Shown: positions 13,025 to 26,445, counted from the stretch's first letter. The stretch is 64,000 nt of DNA from Amorphophallus konjac (GCA_022559845.1 CM040121.1:508690566-508754565), one strand, 5' to 3'. Notes: generated by a model from the sequence alone, not told the origin. Translations and numbers: made by a program.

Positions 13025-13026
13025 TT
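13014..13026 (+). repeat. L1 target-site duplication, left copy
   Basis: AGGTTTGGCACTT is repeated at 29926-29938. The left copy runs directly into a T stretch, which is the poly(A) tail of a minus-strand L1. A 13-bp duplication with a poly(A) junction is typical of target-primed reverse transcription. Confidence 0.9.
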
Positions 13027-13339
13027 TTTTTAAAGTAAAAAACTGGCCAATCTGGAGCTGGAGCTGATCAAGTGCACCCTTCCTCAGAAAGGGAGAGTGT
13101 TCTCACTCCCCCAGGTAGCACCATGGCCCTTGATTTTATTACTTTTGCTGAAAAGATTACAAAAATCCTTGGGGCATACCCTTGAAGAAAAGAGGAGCCA
13201 TAGCATAGGCCCTTATGAACCCAACAACAAAAGAGTAAAAAAAACAAAATATAACCAGGAGAAACTAGAAACGAAAAGCTGGCAGCCCTGCCTTATCTAT
13301 CCTGAAAGCACCCCTGGCCGGCCATGGAAGATCTCTATC

Positions 13340-13860
13340 TCAAATAAAGGCTGAGTTAGAAGATTCATGACATGCATAGGATGCCAAGGAATCAGCCACT
13401 TGGTTCCCCTCCATGTATATGTGCTGGACCGGGCAGCTATTCTCCTGAAGTAGCAGCATAATCCTCTTCCACCATGGGAATGTCATCCAACTTGGGGCAG
13501 TTTTCTTCCTTGCTGCCTCCACAAGAATAGCACAATCCGAAAAAAATGGCTGCTAATCTAATGCCCCACTGCTTTGCAACAGCAAGGCCATCATGTAGTG
13601 CTCTTGTCTCAGCCACAAGGCTGTACCCAATGCCATAAGTGAAAGCAAAAGCTGCCAACACTCTTCCTGCTGCATCTCTTATACAACCTCCTCCCCCACT
13701 TCTACCAGGATTACCTTTCGAGGCTCCATCAAAATGTAAAGTATAGCCTTGCACAACTAATTTACATGAGACAATAATTGGCTTTTTGACTACTATCCGA
13801 GGGAATAAATCTAGACCAGCAAGACATCTGGATTGGATAGGTGACAGAGGTCTATGGAAG
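13340..13860 (-). pseudogene. L1 ORF2 C-terminal RNase H domain
   Basis: The minus frame 13754-13437 encodes HFDGASKGNPGRSGGGG and ETRALHDGLAVAKQWG, the DGxxxGN and ExxAL motifs of the plant-type RNase H that closes plant L1 ORF2. It continues in another frame (13522-13340, MEGNQVADSLASYA, with the last catalytic Asp). The frame change means an indel near 13520. The domain removes RNA from the RNA-DNA hybrid. Confidence 0.85.
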
Positions 13861-13861
13861 A

Positions 13862-16800
13862 TGTAATACCCCGATTATTTATTAGTTTTATTGAGCTTTT
13901 ATTAATTGAAAATTGAATTAAAATGAATTAATGTTTGAATTTCAAAATATTAATATTTAATTCATTAGAAAATAGAACCTATAAAATTCGACTACCTTGG
14001 AAAAATCTGTAAAAATAGTAATTGGGTAAAAGATCATTTTTATAGCAATTTTGTCTTCTGGACTTGACCCAAATTAATTACGTAACCTTGTCTAATTAGA
14101 GGATTAATCCCGAATTTGACTTTTACCTAACCTTTACCTAATCGTAACTTAAAACGTGAAATTCGACCTTATTACTCAACCAAATGATCTGAAATCAAGG
14201 GCAAATGGAAGGCCACGAGGTAAGGAACATTTACCCTCAATCAATTTGAGGTAAACCTAGCCCTAAAACGTGCTGCCGACATAGTTTTGGTCGAGTCAAG
14301 GATTTCGGCGCCGTTTTTAACACGTAACTTGCAGCGTCGAATACTCCCAACTCCGAAGGATCCAGAAGCCCCATGACCTATAGAAATGTAGCTCTTCGAC
14401 TCTAGTTTCATTTGGTTGCTGTGGGGTACGTTGAAGTTACAGATCCAAGGAGTTCTTGCTCGATTAGTGGAGGTGGGTCGGCAGGCCGTCGGCTTCCTCT
14501 CTTCCTTCCTTGTTCCAACGATTGAGGTAGGAATTCTCAACCAAACTTCGATCATGAGTATAGAAAATTGTTCCTCTCATCGAGCTCTATCCATTGGTGG
14601 CAAAAGCCCCAATTTTCATTAGGTATACGTGGAGATATCGAGCTTTTGTGAGGTGCTGTCAAGCTTGTTCTTTATTCTAGGGTTTCGAGTTCCCTCTTCA
14701 ATTTGAGGTAGGATCTAACAACCAAACTCTAATTAACTTACATGATGTAATCAGCATGTTGTTAGCTTTCATTTGATGAAAAAACCCCTAATTTGTATTG
14801 AGCATATTGTGAGTATTTTGCATCGAAGTAAGAGCATGTCTAGAACATGATTCATATAGTGTTCCTTTAAGTCAGATCTTGATTTCGGGCTAATTTTGAG
14901 TCATGTAACCTGATCTTCATGTAGCATATCATACATGGTTGGATTCATAATCGAGTTAGCTTTCTTTTGACGCAAGAAGCCCCAAAATTCATTGCTTATG
15001 TTGAGAGAATTGCATGATTTAGTAGAAGTAGGTCAGGAACTAGGGTTTTCATGTATTTATCATGTATAAGTTGAGATTTAATTGATTTCTGTGAAAATTC
15101 ATGTTTCTAAACTCATGTATCATGACCCTAGAATGTCTATTAGGATTCCTAGATCATGTGGTTTTGATTTCAACTCAATTGGACCTCATTTGGATGAGTT
15201 CATGTGTTTTTCGGAGTCAACTTTCGTTGCTGTTCTTGCAGGGGTCGACCCCAGGGGTCGACCCATTTTCTGGGAAACCCAGCAGGCCCGAGGGTCAACC
15301 CCAGGGGTCGACCCATCCAACCCCTGCATGGGGGTCGACCCCAGGGGTCGACCCTTGCGCTGGATTGAAGGGGTCGACCCCAGGGGTCGACCCATCCTTC
15401 AGAATTTGCTGGGGTCGACCCCAGGGGTCGACCCATTCAGCTGCCAGACCCCATTTTTACAGGGGTCGACCCATGTACCAGGGAACCCGATTTTCATCGT
15501 TTTGCGACCTGTGGATCGATCCGGATCATTAGGGGATCGACCCATTGAACTTAGACCAATTGAAAACTATACTTTTGTAGAACCAGTGACCTAATCATGA
15601 GCCTTATGATTTTCAAATTGCATTGGTTCCTATGTTCTATCGCGATGTAAAAGCATGTCATTCATCATCTTAATTGCAATGTATACATTGGTTAAATAGA
15701 AACCCACATAATTAGTGGTTAATGGTGTAATTAAATCTCTGTTAATGCATTCTTTTTCCTTCCTGTACAAGCTTGTTCCTTTACCTTATCATCTTGAATC
15801 AGCTTTTGGCAATTGTCTTAATGCAAATGATAATGGATAATCTTTGACATGTTAACTTGATAATTAGGATTAATATGTTGATTAGCTTGTTGGATAGCTG
15901 CTGTACTACAGTAGCGCAGCATGATTAACTCTTATTGTGATTGGTTTTCAATCTTCTTGATGATTGTGCTTACCTTGAAATTCTGAAATGAATCTCCTTC
16001 CTACTTGAAATTGTTATTGCTACATGGTTCAAACCTTGGAATTCTGGCCATAAATTGTGAAGTCTAGATTCGTGGGATCTTTGATCCAAAGAAATCAATG
16101 CCTGGCAAACAATTAAGGGCTCGGTCTAGTCCTGGGAGGAGCGCCCGAACACTACGTGTACCCCCGGGGAGGTGATTGACTAGGTGTGGCATTTGGCACC
16201 AGTACTATGACATGAGTTAAATCTAGGACTGGCCACTACTCTCTACTACTCTCTACTACTTTTCACTTTCCACTCTTCACTGTTCTATACTCTACTTGTT
16301 GTTACTTACTTGCTGTTACTTGGACGTGGAAATGAAACTACACACGTGCTTGACATGACTTGAATTATCTTGATATGGCCAACTCTTTATCGTTATCTCC
16401 TGTAGTAAATTCTTGTCTTTGTTATTCCTCTTAAGTATTACCATTCTATTCCTTTATATTTCTTGACCTTGCGAGATCTTTCAATTTGGTTTCATTATAT
16501 CATCATTACTCTTTTATTGCATTATCCTTTGTAGCATGATATTTTGAAAATGTAATTAAACTGCTAATCACTTATACCTATCTGTTATTTCCTACTGAGC
16601 GTTAGCTCATAGTTGTTATTTCCCCCCTTTCCAGGCTTTTCAGGTGACGCGCTTACCGATGGGGAAGGGCAGGAGTGATGTTTTGAGTGTATCAGTTAGT
16701 TGTGTTTAGAGTGTGTTGTGCTTCAGTTATGTTATTGTGGTTTAGAGTTGTTATCCCAGTTGTATTGAGTTGATTTGAGGATTATGTACCAGTTATGTTT

Positions 16801-16919
16801 TGTTTAATGGTCAATAAGTTATTTCCATTTCTTAGCATTTGTATATATTTAGATTAGTTCTCTCTCTTTCCAGCTCGTTTCTAACTGTACGTCCCGATAT
16901 TCCGCGTCGGGGCGTGACA
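13862..16919 (+). repeat. 5' LTR of Tekay-like element
   Basis: This 3058-bp LTR begins TGTAATACCCCGAT and ends GGGGCGTGACA. It contains a GTCGAC palindrome array at 15241-15545. The U3/R/U5 borders are not resolved; a TATA-like run at 16841-16848 lies close to the 3' end. Confidence 0.95.
15241..15545. repeat. GGGTCGACCC palindrome array (5' LTR)
   Basis: Ten exact GTCGAC cores, mostly as paired GGGTCGACCC units joined by a few C/A/G bases, are separated by 16-30 bp non-repetitive spacers. Degenerate copies (GTCAACC, GATCGACCC) lie at the edges. Each pair is itself an almost perfect inverted repeat. In translation it gives a meaningless DPRGRP-rich peptide. Confidence 0.9.
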
Positions 16920-16926
16920 GTTTAGT

Positions 16927-16938
16927 TGGTATCAGAGC
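16927..16938 (+). other. primer-binding site (initiator tRNA-Met)
   Basis: TGGTATCAGAGC lies seven bases after the 5' LTR end, complementary to plant initiator Met tRNA. Confidence 0.92.
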
Positions 16939-17253
16939 CCTAGGTTTCATATTCCTAGGTTCCCTAAGTTTAGGTTTTCTTGCATTACATCCCAATAATC
17001 GGTATATCAAAAGGTGTTGTCCAAACGTTAGGCTACGCCTATCGGGAAGGTCGCATACTTGCGCGAGTGGTCTTCGGACCGATTAGCTCCGCCAGGTACC
17101 GAGTTTTGGTCGTGTTTAGGTGCATTAGACCTCTAACCTTGTTAAAGTCTAGAACCTGACCTGGTGAGATTGGGTAGAAACTTGGGTTAAGTTCGTTCCT
17201 TAATCATGTTATTATCTATTTTATTGGACCTAAGTAATCTATTTCTCGTGTAG

Positions 17254-20001
17254 ATGGCAGCCGATCGTGCTGAATGGAGGAACCTGCAGCGCACGGTTCA
17301 AGGCCTGACTCAGGCGTTACATCAGGTAGCTCAAGCTGGAGCAGCGGGTCATGGCACCGGTGACTTATACCAGAACTTTCGAGGAATGAACCCGCCAAGA
17401 TTTGCTGGTTCGACTAACCCCGATGAGGCCGAGCATTGGCTCCACGAAATGGGGAGAATTTTTGAAGTCATGCAATGCACCGACCAAGAGCGTGTCCTTC
17501 TTTCTACCTTCCAATTGGAGCGGGACGCGCGTACTTGGTGGGATTCCGTCAAGGCAACTCTAGGCGATCAACAAGTCACATGGGAAGAGTTCGAGGAATT
17601 CTTCAACGACAAATATTTTTCCGATCGTGTACAAGAGAAGAAGGCGGCGGAGTTCGCGGCTCTAAAGCAGCGAAGCTTATCGGTGGCCGAATATGAAGCA
17701 CAGTTCTCTCGGCTTTCGCGCTATGCTACTCACCTTATCTCCACAGAAAAGATGAAAGCTAAGCGATTTCTCAACGGGTTGAAGCTTCATTACATCAATC
17801 AACTGGCGCCGATGGAGATCTCTACTTATTCTGAGATGGTGAGAAAGGCACAAGTTCTAGAAGATACCTTAGAAATGACGGAGAGGATCCGTGGGCAAGG
17901 CATGAAGAAGGAACAACCAACTCCTAGACCCGGATTTGGCACTAGCAAAAAGAGGCCCATGAGTGGGTCTAGTTCGTGGATCGGATCGGGAACGTGGAAA
18001 GGCAAGATGCCAAGAAATGAAGAGAAGAAACCCGGCCCTATTGTTCCATTCAAGGGCAAGTGCAAGTATTGTGATCGTCCAGGTCACAAGATGGAGGAAT
18101 GCTGGCGCAAGCTAGGTGCGTGTTTACGATGTGGGAGTAGGGAACACCGTATCCCTGACTGCCCTCTTCTATCGGAACAAGCTACACCGGCAAAACCTCA
18201 AGTTATCAAGAAGCCGCAAGGAAGGCTCCAAGCTTTACATGCGGATGAAACTGGGATTTCTGATGATGGCGGACTCGTCGAAGGTACCCTTACTATAATC
18301 GACAAGCCCGCATTTGTTCTCTTTGATACTGGTGCAACGCATTCTTTTATTTCTCATAAATTTGCGAAGTCGTTATCTGTCGAACCTATTATGATGAATT
18401 CTCCATTGGTTATATCAACTCCTATTGGTTCTGGAGCGGCTATTCAATATTACTATCCTTCTAGTAATGTTATTATTGATGAACGGAACTTTCCAGCCGA
18501 CTTAGTTTGCCTGGATATGAAGGATTATGATGTAATCCTTGGAGCAGACTGGTTGGCCAAGTATGAGGCCAGTGTTCACTGCAGTTCTAGCTCAGTGACT
18601 TTTACTGGACATTCTGGTTTATCTTTTACGGGGATCAAGCGCCATAACCCCGTATCGCTCATCTCTTCTCTTCAAGCCGACAAGCTGATGAGGCGAGGTT
18701 GCGAGGCTTTTCTAGCCTTTGCCCATGCTACACCGGAACAGCGAGTTGAGATAAAGGACACTCCTATTGTCCGAGAATTCTCCGAAGTCTTTCCGGAGGA
18801 ACTACCAGGACTTCCGCCTGAGCGAGAAGTTATCTTCTCCATTGATATTGTTCCTGGCGCGTCTCCTATTTCTAGAGCTCCTTACCGTATGTCCCCTGCG
18901 GAGCTAAGGGAATTAAAGCAACAGCTGATGGAATTGCTCGAGAAGGGCTTTATTCGTCCGAGTACTTCACCTTGGGGAGCTCCTGTATTATTCGTCAGGA
19001 AAAAGGATGGTTCGATGAGATTATGCATCGATTATCGGCAACTGAACCAGCTAACTATCAAGAATAAATACCCATTGCCGAGGATTGACGAATTATTCGA
19101 CCAGATAGCGGGAGCACATTATTTCTCTAAGATCGATCTTCGATCTGGATATCATCAGCTGAGGATTAAGGAAGATGATATTTATAAAACGGCTTTCCGC
19201 AGCAGGTATGGTCATTTTGAGTTTGTCGTTATGCCTTTTGGTCTAACGAATGCACCAGCAGCTTTCATGCAGTTAATGAATAATGCATTCCGGCCTTATC
19301 TTGATCAATGGGTCGTGGTATTCATTGACGACATACTAATTTATTCCAAGACTGAAGAAGAGCATGCCGAACATTTGAGGATGGCATTGCAGATATTGAG
19401 AGATCATCAACTATATGCCAAATTCAGTAAATGTGATTTCTGGCTGCAAGAAGTGTCCTTCTTAGGATATATCATCACCAAAGAAGGTATTTCAGTTGAT
19501 CCTTCGAAAGTGGAGGCAGTAAGGAACTGGGATCAGCCTACTACAGTGACCGAAGTGAGAAGCTTCCTAGGCCTGGCAGGCTATTATCGGAGATTTATTC
19601 AAGACTTCTCCAAGATTGCGGTACCTCTCACTCGATTGACCCGCAAAGACAACAAGTTTGAATGGTCCGAGGAATGTCAGCAGAGCTTTCAAACATTGAA
19701 GGATTGCCTCACTACTGCACCCGTATTGGCTTTACCTTCTGGCGACGGTGGTTTCGTGGTCTATACCGATGCTTCTGGTATTGGCTTAGGCTGTGTACTC
19801 ATGCAGCATGGTAAGGTGATTGCTTATTCTTCTAGGCAGCTGAAGAAGCACGAAGAGAACTACCCCATTCATGACTTGGAACTTGCAGCAGTTGTATTCG
19901 CCTTAAAAATTTGGAGGCATTACTTGTATGGAGAAACATTCACAGTATTTTCAGATCATAAGAGTCTGAAGTATTTATTTTCTCAGAAAGAACTAACATG
20001 A
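17254..20001 (+). pseudogene. gypsy gag-pol: gag, protease, reverse transcriptase, RNase H (frameshifted at 3' end)
   Basis: This 915-codon frame starts with gag (retrotrans_gag, residues about 45-210; [14 protein letters not shown]), then two CCHC knuckles ([14 protein letters not shown] and [14 protein letters not shown]). The aspartic protease has DTGATHSF at residue 358. Reverse transcriptase contains CIDYRQLN (about 592) and FIDD (about 691) in place of YVDD, and RNase H contains YTDASG (about 837). The frame ends in LFSQKELT followed by a stop. A missing base near 19994 moves the continuation into the next frame (19998). The polyprotein would form particles and copy the RNA; as a single chain it is broken. 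Confidence 0.93.
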
Positions 20002-21461
20002 GGCAGAGAAGATGGTTGGAGTACTTGAAGGACTTCGACTTCTCGATTGAATGTCATCCCGGTAAAGGCAATGTGGTGGCAGATGCATTAAGCCGGAAGC
20101 CTGTGGCTAAATTATCAAGTCTCATGTTACAAGAGTGGAGGCTATTGGAACAGTTAGCTAGCCTGGATCTAAATGTTGATAATGATCGGGTTATAATTGC
20201 ACAGATTCGACTTAAGCCCGAATTATTGATGGAGATCAAATCCTTGCAAGATAATGATCCCGAGCTGGTTGAGATCAAGGGAAGTTTGAGCAGCAGACTC
20301 GACTTCATGGTGGCTGACGATGGAAGATTGTTATTCCAGGGTAGAACTTGTGTACCTGATGAAGCTGAGTTAAAGAACAAGATTCTGGGGGAAGCACATA
20401 GATCCAAATATACTATTCATCCTGGAGGCACTAAAATGTTCAAGGATTTGAAAAGGTCCTTTTGGTGGCCGAATATGAAAAGGGAAATTGCAGATTTCGT
20501 GAGTAGATGTCTGGTTTGTCAACAAGTTAAGGCTGAACATTTCAGACCGGCAGGAAAGTTGAAACCACTCGACATACCCCAATGGAAGTGGGAAAGCATT
20601 GGCATGGATTTCATTATGGGTCTACCTAAGACTCGTGGTGGATTTGATGCGATATGGGTGATCGTCGATCGCTTGATAAAATCGGCTCATTTCTTACCCA
20701 TTAAGTCCAAGTGGACAGTTGATGTATTGGCTGCTTTATATTTGAAGGAAGTGGTAAGGCTCCATGGTATACCTGTCAGCATTGTGTCTGATAGAGACCC
20801 GAGATTTACTTCACATTTCTGGAAGGGACTGCAAGAGTCTCTTGGTACTCGTCTGAATTTCAGTACTACTTTTCATCCACAGACAGATGGACAGACTGAA
20901 AGAACCAACCAGATAGTGGAAGATATGCTGCGAGCTTGCATGATTGATTTCGGAGGCAGTTGGAGTAATCACTTGGCATTGATTGAATTCGCCTACAACA
21001 ACAGTTACCAATCCAGCATACAAATGGCTCCATTTGAAGCTTTGTATGGAAGAAGCTGTCGTTCCCCGTTGTGTTGGGACGAGGTGGGCGAGAAGCAATG
21101 GCTTGGACCGGATCTTGTTTCAGAATCATCACAGAACATCCGTGTTATCCGAGACCGGTTACAAGTGGCTCAGTCAAGACAGAAGAGTTATGCCGACACA
21201 AGGAGAAGAGCATTAGAATTTCAAGTTGGCGAGCATGTGTTTCTGAAAGTCTCTCCTTCGAGAGGGATTCGAAGATTTGGCATTCATGGCAAGCTGAGTC
21301 CGAGGTATATTGGTCCATTCGAGATCCTAGATAGAGTGGGAGAAGTTGCTTACAGACTGGCATTACCGCCTCAGTTATCTGGCGTACACAATATTTTTCA
21401 TGTGTCTATGTTACGGAAATGTGTACGATCCCACTCATATCATTCAACATGTGGATTTTGA
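19998..21461 (+). pseudogene. gypsy pol, integrase part
   Basis: The 487-codon frame continues RNase H/connection (RRWLEYLKDFDFSIECHPGK), then the HHCC zinc-binding region (HRSKYTIHPGG, CLVCQQVK). The integrase core follows, with Asp in GMDFIMGLP, Asp in SDRDPRF and Glu in TDGQTERTNQ, a complete DDE triad. It ends with the GPFEILDRVG and FHVSMLRK region before the chromodomain. A second 1-bp shift near 21415 sends it to a stop at 21459-21461. Integrase joins cDNA ends to host DNA. Confidence 0.93.
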
Positions 21462-21642
21462 GTCAAAGGAAGATTTGACTTATGAAGAAAGACCTATCAA
21501 GATTCTAGACCGGAAACAGCAGCAACTTCGGAATCGGTCTATACCGATGGTAAAGATTCAGTGGAGTCGGCGTGGAACCGAAGAAGCTACTTGGGAATCG
21601 GAAGATACTATGCGGAAGCGGTATCCGACCTATTCTAGGTGA
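21415..21642 (+). pseudogene. gypsy chromodomain (C-terminus of integrase, in shifted frame)
   Basis: The frame encodes ESKEDLTYEERPIKILDRK, then IPMVKIQWSRRGTEEATWES and ends MRKRYPTYSR. Tyr, Trp and the EEATWE box are those of chromovirus chromodomains, which direct integration to particular chromatin. It is in frame with 17254-20001 but separated from the integrase by a 1-bp indel. Confidence 0.88.
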
Positions 21643-21698
21643 TCTATCTTTTCCCTACTTTCCGTATATAGTGCAGTGAATTTGGAGGACCAAATTCT

Positions 21699-21713
21699 TT
21701 AAGTAGGGGAGGG
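21699..21713 (+). other. polypurine tract of Tekay-like element
   Basis: A purine run (AAGTAGGGGAGGG) sits immediately before the 3' LTR start and follows ACCAAATTCTTT. That context is the same kind as at the polypurine tract of the non-coding element at 4796. Confidence 0.85.
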
Positions 21714-24700
21714 TGTAATACCCCGATTATTTATTAGTTTTATTGAGCTTTTATTAATTGAAAATTGAATTAAAATGAATTAATGTTTGAATTTCGAAAT
21801 ATTAATATTTAATTCATTAGAAAATAGAACCTATAAAATTCGACTACCTTGGAAAAATCTGTAAAAATAGTAATTGGGTAAAAGATCATTTTTATAGCAA
21901 TTTTGTCTTCTGGACTTGACCCAAATTAATTACGTAACCTTGTCTAATTAGAGGATTAATCCCGAATTTGACTTTTACCTAACCTTTACCTAATCGTAAC
22001 TTAAAACGTGAAATTCGACCTTATTACTCAACCAAATGATCTGAAATCAAGGGAAAATGGAAGGCCACGAGGTAAGGAACATTTACCCTCAATCAATTTG
22101 AGGTAAACCTAGCCCTAAAACGTGCTGCCGACATAGATTTGGTTGAGTCAAGGATTTCAGCGTCGTTTTTAACACGTAACTTGCAGCGTCGAATACTCCC
22201 AACTCCGAAGGATCCAGAAGCCCCATGACCTATAGAAATGTAGCTCTTCGACTCTAGTTTCATTTGGTTGTTGTGGGGTACGTTGAAGTTACAGATCCAA
22301 GGAGATCTTGCTCGATTAGTGGAGGTGGGTCGGCAGGCCGTCAGCTTCCTCTCTTCCTTCCTTGTTCCAACGATTGAGGTAGGAATTCTCAACCAAACTT
22401 CGATCATGAGTATAGAAAATTGTTCCTCTCATCGAGCTCTATCCATTGGTGGCAAAAGCCCCAATTTTCATTACGTATCCGTGGAGATATCGAGCTTTTT
22501 GTGAGGTGCTGTCAAGCTTGTTCTTTATTCTAGGGTTTCGAGTTCCCTCTTCAATTTGAGGTAGGATCTAACAACCAAACTCTAATTAACTTACATGATG
22601 TAATCAGCATGTTGTTAGCTTTCATTTGATGAAGAAACCCCTAATTTGTATTGAGCATATTGAGAGTATTTTGCATCGATGTAAGAGCATGTCTAGAACA
22701 TGATTCATATAGTGTTCCTTTAAGTCAGATCTTGATTTCGGGCTAATTTTGAGTCATGTAACCTGATCTTCATGTAGCATATCATACATGGTTGGATTCA
22801 TAATCGAGTTAGCTTTCTTTTGACGCAAGAAGCCCCAAAATTCATTGCTTATGTTGAGAGAATTGCATGATTTAGTAGAAGTAGGTAAGGAACTAGGGTT
22901 TTCATGTATTTATCATGTATAAGTTGAGATTTAATTGATTTCTGTGAAAATTCATGTTTCTAAACTCATGTATCATGACCCTAGAATGTCTATTAGGATT
23001 CCTAGATCATGTGGTTTTGATTTCAACTCAATTGGACCTCATTTGGATGAGTTCATGTGTTTTTCGGAGTCAACTTTCGTTGCTGTTCTTGCAGGGGTCG
23101 AGCCCAGGGGTCGACCCCAGGGGTCGACCCGTTTTCTGGGAAACCCAGCAGGCCCGAGGGTCGACCCCAGGGGTCGACCCATCCAACCCCTGCATGGGGG
23201 TCGACCCCAGGGGTCGTCCCTTGCGCTGGATTGAAGGGGTCGACCCCAAAGGGTCGACCCATCCTTCAGAATTTGCTGGGGTCGACCCCAGGGGTCGACC
23301 CATTCAGCTGCCAGACCCCATTTTTACAGGGGTCGACCCCAGGGGTCGACCCATGTACCAGGAACCCGATTTTCATCGTTTTGCGACCCGTGGATCGATC
23401 CGGATCATTAGGGGATCGACCCATTGAACTTAGACCAATTGAAAACTATACTTTTGTAGAACCAGTGACCTAATCATGAGCCTTATGATTTTCAAATTGC
23501 ATTGGTTCCTATGTTCTATCACGATGTAAAAGCATGTCATTCATCATCTTAATTGCAATGTATACATTGGTTAAATAGAAACCCACATAATTAGTGATTA
23601 ATGGTGTAATTAAATCTCTGTTAATGCATTCTTTTTCCTTCCTGTACAAGCTTGTTCCTTTACCTTATCATCTTGAATCAGCTTTTGGCAATTGTCTTAA
23701 TGCAAATGATAATGGATAATCTTTGACATGTTAACTTGATAATTAGGATTAATATGTTGATTAGCTTGTTGGATAACTGTTGTACTACAGTAGCGCAGCA
23801 TGATTAACTCTTATTGTGATCGGTTTTCAATCTTCTTGATGATTGTGCTTACCTTGAAATTCTGAAATGAATCTCCTTCCTACTTGAAATTGTTATTGCT
23901 ACATGGTTCAAACCTTGGAATTCTGGCCATAAATTATGGAAGTCTAGATTCGTGGGATCTTTGATCCAAAGAAATCAATGCCTGGCAAATAATTAAGGGC
24001 TCGGTCTAGTCCTGGGAGGAGCGCCCGAACACTACGTGTACCCCCGAGGAGGTGATTGACTAGGTGTGGCATTTGGCACCAGTACTATGACATGAGTTAA
24101 ATCTAGGACTGGCCACTACTCTCCACTACTCTCTACTACTTTTCACTTTCCACTCTTCACTGTTCTATACTCTACTTGTTGTTACTTACTTGCTGTTACT
24201 TGGACGTGGAAATGAAACTACACACGTGCTTGACATGACTTGAAATATCTTGATATGGCCAACTCTTTATCGTTATCTCCTGTAGTAAATTCTTGTCTTT
24301 GTTATTCCTCTTAAGTATTACCATTCTATTCCTTTATATTTCTTGACCTTGCGAGATCTTTCAATTTGGTTTCATTATATCATCATTACTCTTTTATTGC
24401 ATTATCTTTTGTAGCATTTGTAGCATGACATTTTGAAAATGTAATTAAACTGCTAATCACTTATACATGTCTGTTATTTCCTACTGAGCGTTAGCTCATA
24501 GTTGTTATTTCCCCCCTTTCCAGGCTTTTCAGGTGACGCGCTTACCGATGGGGAAGGGTAGGAGTGATGTTTTGAGTGTATCAGTTAGTTGTGTTTAGAG
24601 TGTGTTGTGCTTCAGTTATGTTATTGTGGTTTAGAGTTGTTATCCCAGTTGTATTGAGTTGATTTGAGGATTATGTACCAGTTATGTTTTGCTTAATGGT

Positions 24701-24808
24701 CAATAAGTTATTTCCATTTCTTAGCATTTGTATATATTTAGATTAGTTCTCTCTCTTTCCAGCTCGTTTCTAACTGTACGTCCCGATATTCCGCGTCGGG
24801 GCGTGACA
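21714..24808 (+). repeat. 3' LTR of Tekay-like element
   Basis: This 3095-bp partner of 13862-16919 is slightly longer, mainly through extra GTCGAC units at 23092-23425 and a small duplication GTAGCATTT near 24415. Confidence 0.95.
23092..23425. repeat. GGGTCGACCC palindrome array (3' LTR)
   Basis: Eleven exact GTCGAC cores against ten in the 5' LTR. There is an additional unit at the left edge and a full pair where the 5' LTR has a single unit, plus new point variants (GTCGAG, GTCGTC). The spacers match the 5' LTR. Confidence 0.9.
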
Positions 24809-24813
24809 GAAGA

Positions 24814-26440
24814 TTAATCTATCTAGAGCCATGGTAATAGAATATAGAATTTTCCTTTTGATAACTGCACAGTTGATAGGCACACCTTCAAATCTAGCTG
24901 CACATCTGAACTTCCATATTTCCCATAGCATCAGAATAACAGCGAGGATCCCAATGAAGCTAAAGCTGACTACATATTTGTAACAGAAATGAGATTCCAT
25001 AATCGAGCTGTAATTTGATCGCTAAACCAGGCTCTGTGATTGATCAGAGGATACACCCATCTCCATAATTCAGTAGCCATCTCTCCAGTGATAAAACCAT
25101 GATTAAGATCTTCCTGGCTTGGGTGAGAGTAGCAATTGCACCTGGAAGCCATATGGATCCCACAGTCCATAACCCTGCTATCAACCGGGACAGCTCGATG
25201 TAGAATCTTCCAAGCAAATAAAGCAGCCCTCGAGGGTATGGCAGAATGCCATAACTTGGACCAGGCTAGCCTCCTCAGGCCCTTAGACCGAATCATGTTG
25301 TATACTGACTTGACAGAAAAATTACCCTTTAGAGTTCCAGTCCATACACATATATCAGTTCCATTGGTCAACTGAATGTTTGGGAGTTGAGAAGGACCCC
25401 TGAAATCCCTAGCAGCATATTGAGGGTCTAGCAAGACCTCTCTTACAGAAACCAAGGGGGGACCTACACCCCCATTAGCACCACTGTCTGAGACTACTCT
25501 ATACAAAGGTCCATTCCCAATCCAGTTGTCCCTCAGAAAATCAGGTCCATCCCCACAACCAATAAGCCATCTGCTATGCTGTAGAATAATATCTCTAGCT
25601 TGCCTGAAAACAGCCATAGACATACCAGCAGGAAAGGGATTAGAACAGCTAGCAAAGTGAACTTTGATGAATCTGCACCTGGCATAAGTAGACCAAAGAG
25701 ATGACCCTTGTAAAATATTCCACAGCATCTTAACAGCCAGGGAAATTTGAACTCCTATCAAATCCCTGATTCCCAATCCCCCCTCCACCCGAGGCTTTTG
25801 GATAGCATGCCAAGCTACCCAATGTCTCCTATTTGTGCTTTGACCATGCCAACAAAAATCAGCACTCAGACTTTCAATGATATGTATTACCTTCTTAGGT
25901 AAAAAACATGCTGAGGCAAGATAGACTGGCACACTGTGAAGGACAGAATCAATTAGCACTGCCCTTCCTGCTGTTGACAACAGACTAGACTGCCATCCTT
26001 CCAACTTGGTTTGTATCTTGTCTATTAGGAATTGAAAATCTGAACACAGATATCTGCCTTTCTTAACAGGAATGCCCAGATAATTCAAGCCATCAGACTG
26101 GTACTTATAGCCTGTAAGAGAGCGGATAGACTGTCTAAGAGAATCAGGAGCCTTTGAGGATAAAATAAAACTACTCTTTGTAGCATTGACTTTCTGCCCT
26201 GAACTGTTTTCATAACAGCTGATAAAATGTTTGAAAGCCTCAATATTATGCCTGCTAGCATTTAGAAAAACCAAGGTGTCATCTGCATATAGTAAGTGAG
26301 TAACCTGTTTATTGTGCCTCGGCCCTTTATAGCCTTTCAGATGACCTGATTGAAATAAAGTAGAAAGGCCTCTACTTAAGACTTCTGATGCTATTATGAA
26401 CAGGAAAGGGGCAAGTGGATCTCCTTGTCTTATGCCTCTG
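24814..26440 (-). pseudogene. L1 ORF2: reverse transcriptase C-terminal half and zf-RVT
   Basis: Minus reading from 26440 gives RGIRQGDPLAP, then the YADD catalytic motif (about 26295-26284). The long frame 26274-24970 contains the thumb region and zf-RVT (FSVKSVYNMIRSKGLRRLAW, IPSRAALFAWKILHRAVP). The frame stops before RNase H, then the gypsy element interrupts. The protein is the L1 enzyme for target-primed reverse transcription. Confidence 0.9.
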
Positions 26441-26445
26441 CTAGA

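Larger units (their letters stand above)
13862..24808 (+). mobile_element. Ty3/gypsy chromovirus (Tekay/Del type), complete with both LTRs
   Basis: TG...CA LTRs (13862-16919 and 21714-24808) flank an internal region with primer-binding site, gag-pol, chromodomain and polypurine tract in order. The 5-bp duplication GAAGA lies at 13857-13861 and 24809-24813. Large 3 kb LTRs and a C-terminal chromodomain fit the Tekay/Del clade. The two LTRs are very similar (six substitutions seen in the first 460 bp), so insertion is fairly recent and later than the L1 it interrupts. Two apparent 1-bp frameshifts disable gag-pol. Confidence 0.95.

Noticed and set aside
15241..15545. Repeat-spacer pattern resembling a CRISPR array.
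   Set aside because: Units are paired and palindromic with variable spacers in an LTR of a plant retrotransposon; there are no cas genes, and the organism is a eukaryote.
15082..15594. Frames coding for DPRGRP-like repeat peptides over the GTCGAC arrays (also 22935-23473).
   Set aside because: They are the translation of a palindromic repeat in several frames and both strands; none has a start context or homologue.
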